Shown here: piece by piece, positions 1 to 12,700 of the stretch
Layout: every line of letters starts with the position of its first letter
Position numbering within the stretch: position 1 is the stretch's first letter
Assembly (NCBI GenBank): GCA_918807975.1
Contig: OU964921.1
Coordinates: 17,207,498-17,271,497, forward strand
Direction: 5' to 3'
DNA from: Aplidium turbinatum
Lineage: Eukaryota > Chordata > Ascidiacea > Aplousobranchia > Polyclinidae
Length of the DNA stretch: 64,000 nucleotides
The notes under the pieces: model-generated
Seen by the model: the letters and a program-made list of their open reading frames with translations, nothing else
What the model was told of the DNA's origin: nothing
Database searches by the model: none
Made by a program: the position numbers and the translations under genes

Positions 1-646
1 GTGGTAGCTGCAACACCTGTGCTTTCTATATCAATGCTCTGCAACAGATTATCATTAGAGGGTGTATGCTAACGTATTTGAACTTTGAAAATAGTGAATT
101 AAAAATATTTATTATCAGTAAAAAACATTTTTTTTGCATTTTTAACAGTTGCAAATTCTTACCACATTAAACTACTTCGCCTTCGTACGTCTAAATTCTA
201 TGAAATCTGAGACAAGACTTCTAACACCAAATCCGCTTTTAATTCCATTCTATACACAACATGAATTGCTGTATGTCTAGATTTCGAGTATTAAACTCTC
301 TTCAGTACAGTTTGAATAGCGAATGAATAAACACCACAATGAACCAGTATATATAATGCAAAAACAACACGTAGGAACAATGACGAAACAAATGCTTCAT
401 CTTTTTTGTCTATACCTGGCAGGAGATTTGACAGTAGCGAAACGGTTTAAGCGAACAACAGATAAAGGCCAACGGATAAAGTTACACGTTGAGAAAACTG
501 ACTAAACAATAATATCAAAGTGGAACAGTATCACACTAGTTTAACTACTGAATGCATTGATATTCATTATAGCCTATGCATATTCCTCACTTCATTTCGA
601 CACATTATGAACAGTTAGCTTATAGCATTCGTATGCAAACACTTAC

Positions 647-728
647 TCTTGCAAGATACGCATGCTGGTAATGTATGGTTGTCAGTTGCATTGAAAGAGC
701 TGTCCCATTCCTGCGCTAGAGGGAGTGA
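647..728 (-). CDS. candidate TRPC-like exon 14 (outer pore loop)
   Basis: 82 bp between a textbook TTTGCTTTCAG acceptor and an AAGA/GTAAGTG donor, phase 0 in as exon 13 requires. It encodes a polar segment with the sequons NAT and NHT and a CVSC motif, plausible for the variable loop between S5 and the pore helix. There is no direct homology, so support is from splice sites, phase and composition. Confidence 0.5.
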
Positions 729-3700
729 CTGAAAGCAAATATGCAAAATCGTCTTTAAAATCCATGTTTAAAACAAATTGATGTTTTTATTACTGTAGGC
801 TACTTACAATATTAACTAGGCCTACCGTTAATGTATCAGGTAGGCCTACCGAAGTTGAATAAAAAACAACGGAAACAGTGCGATAGAACAAGTTTAGAAA
901 AGTAGACTACAACCGGAAAAACCTTCATTGGAAGTGGTATTTGCCGAGACTGCTTGAAAAGATTCCTAGTGATCTAACCCTAAACTTTTATAAAAGAACT
1001 AAGTTCAGGGGCGTATCCTCAATGGAAGCAAGGGAAGCATTGCTTCCCTTGCCAAAATTGAAAAAAGAGAAGCTGATATTTTCCAGTAAAACGATTTCGT
1101 AATTTCTTTACCTGAATACGATTTAGAACAGTTTTTAACTCATGCCCCCGTATGATTTCAACTCGTTTTTAATTTTAAAAAAGTTGGAAGCTTACGGAAG
1201 CAAAGATTCGTATTGCATCCCTTGCTCTCGTTTTTGCAATAAGAAGAAACAAGTTTGAAAGCAAGGAAAAAAGCACCGCAAAGTTTGCGCAATTTACGTT
1301 TCTTTTAACTAATCGTGGAAGCGATTTAAAAATTGCTTCCGCAGTCGCAGGGTTACCAGATTGGTCAAATTCCGCAAATCAGGCTTTTTTAAAATTAACT
1401 CTTCAAAATGCATAATAATCAATATTTCTCTAATATCGTAACCTTACCAGATGAAACCATATTCACCATTGTTCAATCCATGTTTTATACTAGTTTAATG
1501 CTCGTAATGTGGCTGATTAGAACTCATCCGCTGCGGTCCTTTTATAGCCTACTATTTTTTGGGCTACTTTCAGAATTATTTTTGCTACAATTTATTAAAA
1601 TCCACTACAAGTCATAAAATATATTTAAATTTTATTATTTTTGATAAAAACAAGTAAATATATCCATTGGGTTTTTTTTGTCAAATATTTTCCTTGTTTT
1701 AGCTTTTTTTTGTATTATTTTGGCTTTAAGACCTTTTCATAGTCTGGCAACTTTGCTCTGTTGGATTTTGTGCCAGTGGGCTATGCAGTGAAAAAAATCT
1801 AGGGCACTGGCCACTGTTATGGTTGTAATATCGGCTTCGGCCTTGTTAGCAAAAGTTTGAGCCAAATGTTGGCTTTTCACTGTTATCGTGGCTAGATAGA
1901 CTTTGGCATAAGACAGGATATGTAAGGTCTAGGCTAGACTTGACTTTGTAGCTGAGTTTTTGTTGTTCTCTAATTTTAGCCGCATTTTTTGCCCGTTCGT
2001 GTGTAACAGCTACCTTTAATAAGTTAATAGCTGTTATCTCTTAATAAATTTCATACAAATATTACCCTAAAAGTGCTAAAAGTGTTTCCAGAAAGCACTA
2101 TAATCCATTATTTGAGGGTAATTTTGCAAAAATTTTCCGGGGGGCATGCCCCCGGACCCCCCTAGAAAACACGTGCCTTCGGCACGCTCTATTCCCCCAC
2201 GAGTTTTATTGCTTCCCTTGCTCAACCAACCAGGATACGCCACTGACTAAGTTACTTTACTATATTATGCATAAAAGGTAATTATCAATACTAACAATTA
2301 ACCTACTTTTGTCTACTGTCACATCTAAGTCACATAATTCAATACCATAAGCATTTTATTTACTTGGCAATTCTTTCTGCTATCTCGAAAAAATGTTTGC
2401 AAGAAGTCTGCTGTTTTTTCAAGAATATTTAGCTCTAAAACGTGGTATTTTTACTGTATCATATTATTATGTTGTGAAATTCAGAGTCGATGGATATAAT
2501 AAAAATCAACTACTTGATCAGTAGTGAGAAAAAAACACAAAAAATGTCAATGCAGACCAGGCTCACCGTATTACAGGTATTCGTGGCGTTGCATGTGCAG
2601 TTCTTCCCCATGCCATACGGAGTGTATAGTTCAGTGATGCCACTTCCAAAGGCCAGAAACACAATGCAGAAGATAACGAGAAAGCGAAACGTGTCGTGAA
2701 GCATAAGATCTAGAGAGACCTAATAAATAAGTACAGGTTTAAAAGATGATGTCGTTGCTTGAAATAGACCATGTTGTAAATAGTCTGCTTTTAATTTTAA
2801 GCATATCTAATACATGAAAAAACTGTGCTACATCCACAAGTAAGGTTGTGTTAACGAAAAGTCAAGTTTTCCAAAAAAAAAATATTGAATGGAGATTTTA
2901 ACCTCGAAGTTGCATCGATCTCACGTTGTGTGTTAATTATCACAATACAACTTTTAGTTTCATTCTCTATCATCCATTTCATTTTTATGTCAGAAAACAC
3001 AAGGTGCTTCGTCCATCTGGAAGTACAGGATACTTGATTAGCCGCATTTTGTAACAAACTACCGTAGCATAATGTGCACGGAGTGGAGGGATGTATAGCC
3101 CACACGATCTTTCAGGAAACATGCTAAAATTTGTCTTTTATTGAGGAAAATTACCAGCATCATACTTTCCTCCGGGAAATCTGACGACTTAGGCTGTATA
3201 TTTAACCGCAAAGTGGAAAAGTTAGTAGGGTCGATCAACCAATCGTCATTAGCTATTAGTATGACTGCGATGTTTCGTAATTAAGAACGTTCCAGTACGA
3301 AGTAGCGTACTATTTTTAATACATGCCAATGAAGTCAGCAGAAATACATGGATGAAGACTTCTGATTGCCAATAAGCTTGTTTTTTCAAATAACATATAC
3401 TAGATAAAGGTGTCGTAAGTATAACTATTACAATTACTTGTACAGTGGTAAGCCAAACATATCTTGTGCATTAATGCCTAAATGGTGAAGAAAATTAATC
3501 TTTTCTATCTGCATTCTGTACTGGCTTCCGCTTTCAACATTTACGTGTTGTTTCTATGTACCCTGTCACTTCTGTAATTTCGCAGTAGACGCACCTGACA
3601 ACAGCAGTTTCGGCTTCGTACCTACTTTTCTTTCAGTCAGAAGTTCTCCTTTGAACCACGTGACTATCATCATGCTTTCATTACCGTTGTCGTTGCATGA

Positions 3701-6700
3701 AAGATAGGCCTACCAATAAACAAACAAACAACAGAGTGGGTGGTCTGGATTTTTTGGAATCAAGAAGGTTAAGTGGACGAACTAGTGTTATAGATAGTAG
3801 TGCAAATGTTACCAAAATTCAACAGATCTAAAAAAGTCAAAAATATACAGGATGTAGCCCAAAAAGTAGAGAATATAACAAAATGACACAACAGATGTCG
3901 AAAACAAGGCTAAAGTGCAAACAAAAAAGCATCACACTTCCTAAAATAAGTGGAAGCAAAACACAACCTTTTTCCTTTCTATTACAAAAAAGTCAACCGC
4001 TGTAGCCAAAACAACAATGTAAACAGGGAGGTTTTATTTGCCCGTCAAGAGGAGTGGGTTAACATTAAATTCAATGTCGCCCTAATTTTAGAATGCAAAA
4101 TAAAAAGGCATTCGAAAATTCCAATTTCATGGGTTGTTTTAAAAATTTAATTCAAACACTTAGCCTACTATCCAGAAAAACACTTTTAGCTTTGAAAATT
4201 CATGCTTTTGTTGATTTATACAACTTTTATACAATTTAACTTGAGGTATTGCGACAGTACCAAACTTTAAACAGATTGTTCTGTTTTGGTATCAAGCACG
4301 TTATAACAGTCGCGTTTTGTAGCTTCTACCTTCTTCTAATCTAGACCTCTGCTATGTCTATGTTTGGCATATAGTGTTTTTCATTGTGGTCAAAAATAAA
4401 AACAAGCTGAATAGATCTTATACAGCAGGGGTGGCCAACCAATCAAAGGTCAAAACTCAAGAACCTCATTTTTTTACTTCGTCGTCGTCGTCGTGTGAGC
4501 CTCTGGGGCCGAAGGTCTATCCTTTTACTACCCCAGATTCACGATGTTCCCGGACTACACTGGAAGGCTACTAGAGAGCAGCCAGTCTTTGGTCTCATCA
4601 TCCATGACACGCAGACCTTCCACTCCGTTAGGTGACTTGAAGATGGAACAGTCATTGATAATGTGGTCTGCGGTCTGTTCCTCGGCACCACATTCACAGG
4701 AGGAGGAAGAGGCCATTCCTCATTAGTGCATGGTTGAGCGGAAAAGCCCGACGCCCGTACGAAGACGGTTGAGGCGCACCCATGCCTTTCTAGGTAGTGT
4801 TAGGCCGATGGGACGTGTGTCGGCGCCGGAGATGAACGAATGGAGTCTGGTGGCGCTTGACTTCCATTCAGAACTCCATTTATGGTCCGCCCAAGTAGCC
4901 GCAGAGATGTCTTGTACATCAACTTCGTTGATAAGAAGTTGAGCGGCTGGCACGAATGGGTGTCTTGATTTCAGTCGACGGGGGTGCTCGTTTGGGAGAG
5001 CAGAGATCTTGTGGTGGAGAAGGTGGTTAGACTCCAGTGCCCGTCGACCGAGGGACAGAGCGGCTTCTTCGCGACGAAGCTCAGCGGGTTGGATGCCAGC
5101 GAGAATGGGGAGATTGTCCAATGGTGTGGGACGCAGGCATCCGGTCACTGTGCGCAGGGTGCTGTTTATGGCAGTGTCGATGTTGTGGCAGTGAGCACTG
5201 CGGCACCAAACAGGTGCACAGTACTCTGCTGAAGAGTAGACAAGGGCTAAGGCTGCTATACGCAGAGTGTCAACCCTCGCCCCCCAGCTAGAGCCTGCCA
5301 GGCGCTTGAGTAGCGCAGCGCGGGATGTGAGTTTTTTGCGCAGTGACACTAAATGGTGGCGGTATGTGAGCGATCTGTCCAGTGTTACCCCAAGATATCT
5401 TGGCTCGGAGCAGAAAGACAGAGATTTTCCGTTGTTCTGGACGTGTAGCTCACGATCAGCTTCCCGATTGTGGAGGTGGAAAGCTGCTGCCACAGCTTTG
5501 GTTTCGCTGAGTTTCAGGCGCCAGTTCTGGAGATAGGCTGAGAGAGTTTTCATGTCCTGGCTCAAGGTGTCTTCTAGATTTTCCCACGACTTTGTGGAGT
5601 GGAGAATTGCCAGGTCGTCCGCATAAGCGTATTTTTCGGAGACCATAGTTGGCAGGTCGTGGGTGTAGATGTTGAAAAGAAGTGGAGCCAGGACCGATCC
5701 CTGTGGGACGCCGTTTTTCAGGCGTCTCAGTCTGCTTCGCCGTGAGCTACCGGTGGTGAGGGTGAAGCTTCGGTTCCTGACAAGTTCCATAATTATATGA
5801 ACCATATGTCGGTCAGGAAGCAGGCGAAGCAGCTTGCAAGTAAGACCGCGATGCCATACGGTGTCATAGGCAGCTGTGAGATCTAGAAAGACAGCGCCGG
5901 CCTTCGTTTTTGCCTCAAAGCAATCCTCGATGTCTTGGGTTAAGAGTGTGACCTGATCTACGGTGGATTTTCCGCGCCGAAACTCAGCTTGCTCTTTTGG
6001 AAGTAGCGGGTCGATGATTGGGTTGACGCGGGCATAGATCAGTCTTTCGAGGATCTTAAAAGGAACACAGAGGAGGGATATCGGACGATAACTCCTTGGG
6101 TCCTCTGGTGGCTTGTGAGGCTTAGGGATCGCAACTACTAAAGCTCTTCTCCAGATTTTTAGGATTGTGAGGTGGTGCAGGCAGGAAGAGAGGAATCTAC
6201 GTAACCAGGACTTTAGGGCATAGCCAGCATGGAGCACAAGCTAAGGGCAGATCTTATCCGGCCCTGGAGACTTGTGTGGTTTCACTAGGCGGAGGGCGGT
6301 AGCGAATTCCTCTGGAGTGAAGTCTCCAGAGATTGTTTCTTCTTGTGGTGTTTCCACTCGCCACACGGCAGATACTTCCTTGGCAACAAGGCGGAATGCC
6401 TTGCGGTCCTTTGTCTTGTAGACCCCGTTCTGCACTAGCTGGGAAGCGATGGCATTAGCAGAAACGGGACACTGACGAGGGGAGTTTGCTGAGCGCCCAG
6501 TGAGGTTGTTGATGATGCTCCATGCTTTGCGGCTTGAGTGTGAGAAGTCGATGGTTTGGACAGCTTCGCTCCATCGCTCAAGCTTCATTGTGTCCAGCCG
6601 CTCAAGTAGTCTGGTGGCGGCCATGTTAAAAGCAGCACCACTTGTGGCGGCTAGGTATGAACGATAGAGAGCTTCACACTCAGAGTCCCATCATGGTGTA

Positions 6701-9700
6701 TAGCTGGTTCGATGGCCACGTGGTATTGTGGTCTTTGCCGCAGTTATTATGGCGTTGCAGAAGTCCTGGTATGCCTCTCGTCTGCGTTTGCATATTTCAG
6801 TCGATGGTAACTTTGCAGCAGACTCATTGGTCAGGAGGCTGTATTGATTTCAATCGGCATTTTTGAAGTTCCATCGCTTTAACGGTGAACTCGGGACAGA
6901 AGCCACAAGTTTTGGGGCGATGATGAGGGACGGCCGGTGTTGGGACCGCGGGAACTTCTCAAGCACACGTCTGTCTGGAAGAGAGCTGTCGACACTCGCG
7001 AAGGCCAAGTCAGGGTTTGTCCCTGTTCCCCAGCGGCCGGAGAGGAAACTGGCTGGTTCCTTTAGATTGAATAAGAGGGCAAGATGGTTTGTAGAGGCCC
7101 AGTCAGCCAGCAATTCTCCGTCGCTGCTTGTGTTGTTGTAGCCCCAGTCGATGTGCTGGCAGTTGAAATCGCCAGCGTAGAGACTGGAGGAGGGGAACGT
7201 TGGAAGGGATGGTGGTAACATTCGCGAGGGTGGGGGCTTGTAGATGTTGACGATGTTGTAGTCTGAGATGCAAATCCACACCCACTCAATCTCGGCATCA
7301 GTTGGAGATTGGTCGATAAAGGTCCACTTCAGGCTCTCATGCATAAACGTGGCAATGCCGTGCTTCCTGCTTAAGGTAGACCCGGCTAGCATGTAGTTGG
7401 GAATAACTAGCCTATCTGCAGAGGTGCAGGATGAAGAGTACCCGGTTGGTATGGGCAAGCTGCTCCACAACTTTGATCTTGCTTGTTGTGTAGCTTTCTA
7501 TGTTGAGCTGCAGAATGGTGGGGCGTCTGAACTTGTCCATTGCCCCTTGCAGCTGTGCCGTCCGGGTGGAGGCTCTTGGTTGACAAGTTTCGTTTGGCAT
7601 CTGCTTGGGTGCAGATGTTACTCACAGGATGGGGCACGAGGAGCCACTTGTCGTCCATTTTTTTACTTTATGAACCGCAATAATCCACACTCGTATTATA
7701 CATATGGGCACACATTATTACCACTCAGTCTCTTCCTCACTCTACCACATACTTTTCTCAGCTGAATTTATTGTAAATGTTATATACAAACCAATCGAAA
7801 CAATCCGTTCATATGGGTGTCGTGATGCTTTGATGTCATGCGTTTTAAAGTAAAAAGCACAGAATCACAGACGTGTGTTGACACGAACACTGACAGTAAC
7901 TTTAGCGCAACCAGTTTGACATTAGAGGATTTTTACATTGACACATTTTTGTAACTCAATGGTCCTTTTTCTTACAACAAGTTTTAGTTGATCTTCCTCA
8001 CAAACATCAGTCATGTCCAACTTAGCCGCATCCTCATCTGAGACCAGCGGGGCTTTCAAACTATCCGTCACAGAAATAAACGCATTGACGGAGAACAAAA
8101 TCTGTGGCCTTTTCTGAAGTATATCACGAAACTAAGCACGGGATGTAAATAACTTTTTCACTGACTTTTAGCAGAGCGATAAATGTCCACTTTGTATGTG
8201 AGCTTTGAACAGCTTCAGTTTATTAACAAACGCAAACACGTTATGCACTAAGTCAGGCAGCATTTTAAGTTATCCTGAAAGTTCAGGTCGACAAAAAATC
8301 CAGTTTCACAATCCAGTGAGGATGCTGAGAGCACGGAATAGTTTTTGTTCTTTTCTGTCATGAACAGTTTCAGGCAAGACATCTCAAAGCTCAAAGAAGC
8401 GAGAGAGTAGCTTACATAACTTATTGACAATCATCTTAATGCCCACTGCAGCGGCAAGTCACACGGCAGCTCTTGGTCCAACTTAGTGATGAGATTCTTA
8501 AATTGCCAATGATCGAGAGCATTAATGCGAATATAGTTAACGAGTTCCATCACAGGCTTTACGACGTTGTCTAAATTCAATATTTTAGATGCAAGTTATG
8601 CCAACTTATTGTGGATTTTTAAGAAGTCGACATCAAGCGAGTTATAGCCTACTGTGCATAAGAGTATAAAAATCGGGAAAACAGCGCATGGGGCTCGAGA
8701 ACTGCGGGTTGGCCAGGCCTGTTATACGGCATTAACTTACACAGCTAACATATTTGAAGAAAGTAGAACAAGCAAACAGTTGCATCATGTTCAGAGGAAG
8801 GAAACTGGTATTTGAAGAGGAAGAAATAAAGAGTACTGTTGATGGCATGAGTATGAAAAAGATTTTGTTTATGGTTGAAAAAGATTTGTATAATAATGAT
8901 AGAAGATATATGTCTCTACTACACATGATGAAGAAAGATTGATATTTGAGGTTGAAAAACGAATCAAGATGAGAAATGTAATAAACTTGCAAGAAAATTT
9001 AACAATGATCCAGACGTGCTAAAAGCACTAAATGACATAAGCTTAAAACACATACACAAATTATGTAATAAAAGTTATTTGGCTGGATTTAAACACAAAT
9101 AATTAAATCAAACTGTTTTTGTCAGATTACCAAAGAAATTCAAAGCAAAGATCTGCAGTCATTTCATAACACTAAGTGTGATGAGACCCACTTAAGATTT
9201 TATTGAGAGTAACTTTTGTTAAAAAATCGTAAAACAAATATCATCGAGCAATTTATCTACAACTGTACCACCAATCTTTTTAGTCTTGATTTTAAATATA
9301 AAATGTTGAACCAGAGCACATAAATCCTCATCCACAGGGTGTCCTCGTGGTGTTCATGTTGTTAATTTTTTAGTCCATCTATTGTCCTGATATCTCGCTA
9401 TATGACCTGCCCAGGACCATTTTAGTTTCTTGATTGTGCTTAATATATCTCGTAATTTCGTTTGATTTCTGATCCATTCAGCAGTATTTTTATCTTGCCA
9501 TGTTAAACCCATCATGATTCGTTCATGTGCTCTCTGCATACTTCTTAGTTTAAGTGTTAATTTCTTTGTAAGGTTCCAAGTTTCTGCACCATATGTAGCG
9601 GTTGGAAGGATGCATTGATCGTAGACTTGTTTCTTGAGAGATAATATGTCAACTTGGTATGTACTGTATAACAACATTGCATAAACAAACAAAACAAAGT

Positions 9701-12700
9701 AACCTTAGCGGGTTTAACATAATGCATTACACACAAAACAAAACTTATAACATAATAACTCAATGCAAAGAAATTTATTTTCACACGAGTCAGTTCAATC
9801 ATATAGTCAGTTCATACAGTCAGTTCAATCATAATAACTCAAACGCTTTCGACACGTACGTGTGTCCTCATCAGGAATTAAATCTGCAATATGCATAAAA
9901 TGAAAATTGTAAGATAAATTGGACTTTGCACTATAACTGTAACGACACTCCGGACTGAATAAGCACAAACTGAACAAATAATACAAGAATGATTAAGAGT
10001 AAATAATACGGTTGGAAACAGATCATATGAGGTACTACAGGCATTTGACAAACACTTAGAACACACACAAGAGGAACGATGAGGATGAGGCACAGGCGAA
10101 TAACTGCCGGTTGAGAGATGGATTGTTACGTTTGATTCTTGAGGTTTCCATGATCTTAGTCTGAAAATCAGATCTACTTCGAGAGATGATTACACCTCAT
10201 TATGATCTGTTTCCAACCGTATAATTTACTCGTAATTATTGTTGTATCGTTTGTTCAGTTTATGCTTATTCAGTCCGGAGTGTCGTTACAGTTATAGTGC
10301 AAAGTCAAATGTATCTCACAATTTTCATTTTATGTATATTGCAGATTTAATTCTTGATGAGGACACACGTACGTGTCGAAAGCGTTTGAGTTATTATGTT
10401 ATATATTTTGTTTTATGTGTAATACATTATGTTAGACCTGCTAAGGTTCCTTTGTTTTGCTTGTGTATAATTCAAAAAGGCAATCTCTCTACCAAAGCTT
10501 TAACATTGCACAAAGTGTTTAATTACAACGACCTGGTAGCCTATGTATTCAGACTTTCGAACAGAACTGTCTACTTTCACACAGAAACATTGTTTTCATA
10601 AATCAGTGGATGCTGTGAAACAATGAAAGGCTTGATTGATTTTCAGACCCAGCTTGTGATATTATTCAATTACACTATCCAGAACATAGCAACTGACTGT
10701 GACTTTCCGAAGTGGCTGTGCATGTGTGAGACAGAATTTTCAGCTCTTACCAACATGAAGACAAAATACAGGTCCAGACTTTCCGTGGACCTTGACTTAG
10801 CCTACGAGTTTGCCTTTCACAAATAACTCCGAGAGTCGATGACTTATGCAATAAGAAACAATCCCATCCGTTCCATTGATGTTGTCAATTTTTTAAATAA
10901 ACAAAATTCGGTTTTATTTAGTTTTACCTTTGTATTGGGGGTCCGCGAATAAACAGAGTCACAAATAGTGGTCCGTGGCCCAAAAAAGTTTGGGAAACCC
11001 TGATCTAAATAGCTCGACAAATCGAAAATCAGTCACTAACACCAAGTAGACGACATTGTACAATTCCTCTACAATTACAGTGGATACTTGCATGACTGCC
11101 CAGTAAGCTACCTACCAAATTTGAAGTAGACTGTGATAAGTGAATAATTCTAAATCAGATACGCTCATGAACCCGTCAATTTTAAATCGTTTATAAGAAA
11201 ACACGACACCAGTGAACACTGAACACCTAACATAGCCTTCTTTTTTTCTACAACTAGCAACTATTTGAGCAACGAATATTGAACAACAGCACGTTTAGGG
11301 TTGGATGCACATGCACCAACAGCAGATCATCCACCGAGCAACGATTTAGCAAAACGGCCAATTAAGCAGTTTCATCAGATGACTATTTCTTTCTTTATTG
11401 TACTAAGCGTAATCCACTAATTTGAATCTACCATTCATTGCTCAGCTTGATTTTTCATTAACTAATCACAGGGGTTAACTTAACCCTTTGCTTTTCAACG
11501 TTTTTTTGGAAGTTAACTGCTCAAGGGGGGGCCGTTTTTGGATCAAATTCAATCAGCTGTTACGTGTTATCCGCTGATGCTATTTCAACAGAAGTTGCAC
11601 TGGTGTGAAAGCAAATCATTTGTCTATAAGTTTGAAAAGTCATTATTTTAAAATTTTATATGTTAAACTTGATATTTCAATTTTTGCAAAGGTACCCAAA
11701 AACGACAATTTTGATTTAACTTGCCGCTATTTAATTACCGTGCTAATCCGATTTCATGCAAACTTCTGAATAACAAAGAGCTCGATCGAACGCACGAAGT
11801 GTGTGTGCCGAATCATTGCATTGATTAGAATTTACGACTTGCGAGCAAATCTTATTGTAAGCTACTCACTGATTCTAAAATAGTTACAATCAGAGTAACA
11901 TTGTTACACGAATTTGAAAAAAATCAAAACTGAGTTTGTTGTCTTACATTTTTATCCTAAACTAATGCATTCCGAAACTCATGGCTAGCTTCTAGTTTTA
12001 TGGAACCAAACTTCTCATAAGTAACACCTTAGCATGCTTGAATAGCTGTTTACATCTTCGTTTGTGTATTTTAGGTCTACAATTGAGTTTGTGGTATGAA
12101 TATTTTTAGTAGAGAGAAGACAATTGAACAAGTTGTTGAAATTATCTGAAATTTCTAAGTTCAAATTAGGTGCTTTTGAAATTGTGGATTTGTGTCAAGT
12201 CGCAACACAAATATCATGCAGACCACATCATAAGTCATTTCGCTTACGGGTGTTTATAAACATGACTCATAAATTACATCCACAAAAAATACAGCATTTA
12301 CATCAACAAAGCTAAGTTCGAAGCTCACTTTTTATTGAAGGTTGTGTCAATCAATTTGAAATAACATTTTTAGTCCGCCAGCGTCGAAACAATGCAACAG
12401 CGAATTGAGGAACATGCGTAAACAAAGGAAATGTGAAATAACCCACAGTCAGCATATCTACATAAATTTAACGTTTACAAATGTTGAATCAATGTAAAAG
12501 GACTGGATTGCTGACTGGGTCCTTATTGTTTGAAGCACAAAAAATACGCGTAAAGGCGACAACATCAGCAAGGCAGCGATTATGTTTCTGGCCAAAAAAA
12601 AAAATTAACTTTTGACTTCAAAGATAAAAATGATTATAACGAAGCTTCAAAGTTTGTCGTAAAAAATATTGCAGAGATACAATAAACATAATCATTTTGT

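Larger units (their letters stand above)
4480..7655 (-). mobile_element. LINE of the CR1/Jockey group, 3.2 kb
   Basis: A non-LTR retrotransposon inserted in the hAT above. It is flanked by the 13-bp duplication CATTTTTTTACTT at 4467-4479 and 7656-7668. Order on the minus strand: apurinic endonuclease, linker, reverse transcriptase, thumb and C-terminal region with a Cys/His-rich end. The 3' end is a (ACG)n microsatellite tail rather than poly(A). No ORF1 is visible, so the copy is probably 5' truncated near the endonuclease start. It is inactive: a frameshift near 7470 in the N-terminal endonuclease, another break between 6850 and 6624, and one TAG at 6241-6243. Confidence 0.9.
4426..8721 (-). 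mobile_element. hAT element interrupted by a LINE
   Basis: Terminal inverted repeats CAGGGGTGGCCAACC and GGTTGGCCAGGCCTG are flanked by TTATACAG (4418-4425) and TTATACGG (8722-8729), an 8-bp duplication with one mismatch. Without the inserted LINE (4480-7655 plus its duplication) about 1.1 kb of hAT remains. Minus-strand frames in 7980-8690 recall the transposase of the GTF2IRD2-like hAT family (a VNYIRxxALDHxQFKNL-type stretch), heavily decayed and lacking the C-terminal dimerisation domain. Confidence 0.82.

Noticed and set aside
1-38. Next channel exon starting at 38 (minus)
   Set aside because: A usable AG acceptor exists, but the phase from 647-728 gives an early stop and no pore motif is present.
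1408-1617. 69-codon hydrophobic frame in the hAT element
   Set aside because: Inside a non-autonomous transposon, no homology, no splice or start context.
2373-2430. Pore-helix exon on the minus strand
   Set aside because: Frame DFLQTFFRD loosely resembles a pore region, but key aromatic and glycine residues are missing and splice sites are weak.
4730-5536. Overlapping plus-strand frames across the LINE
   Set aside because: They are antisense to the reverse transcriptase and owe their openness to its codon composition.
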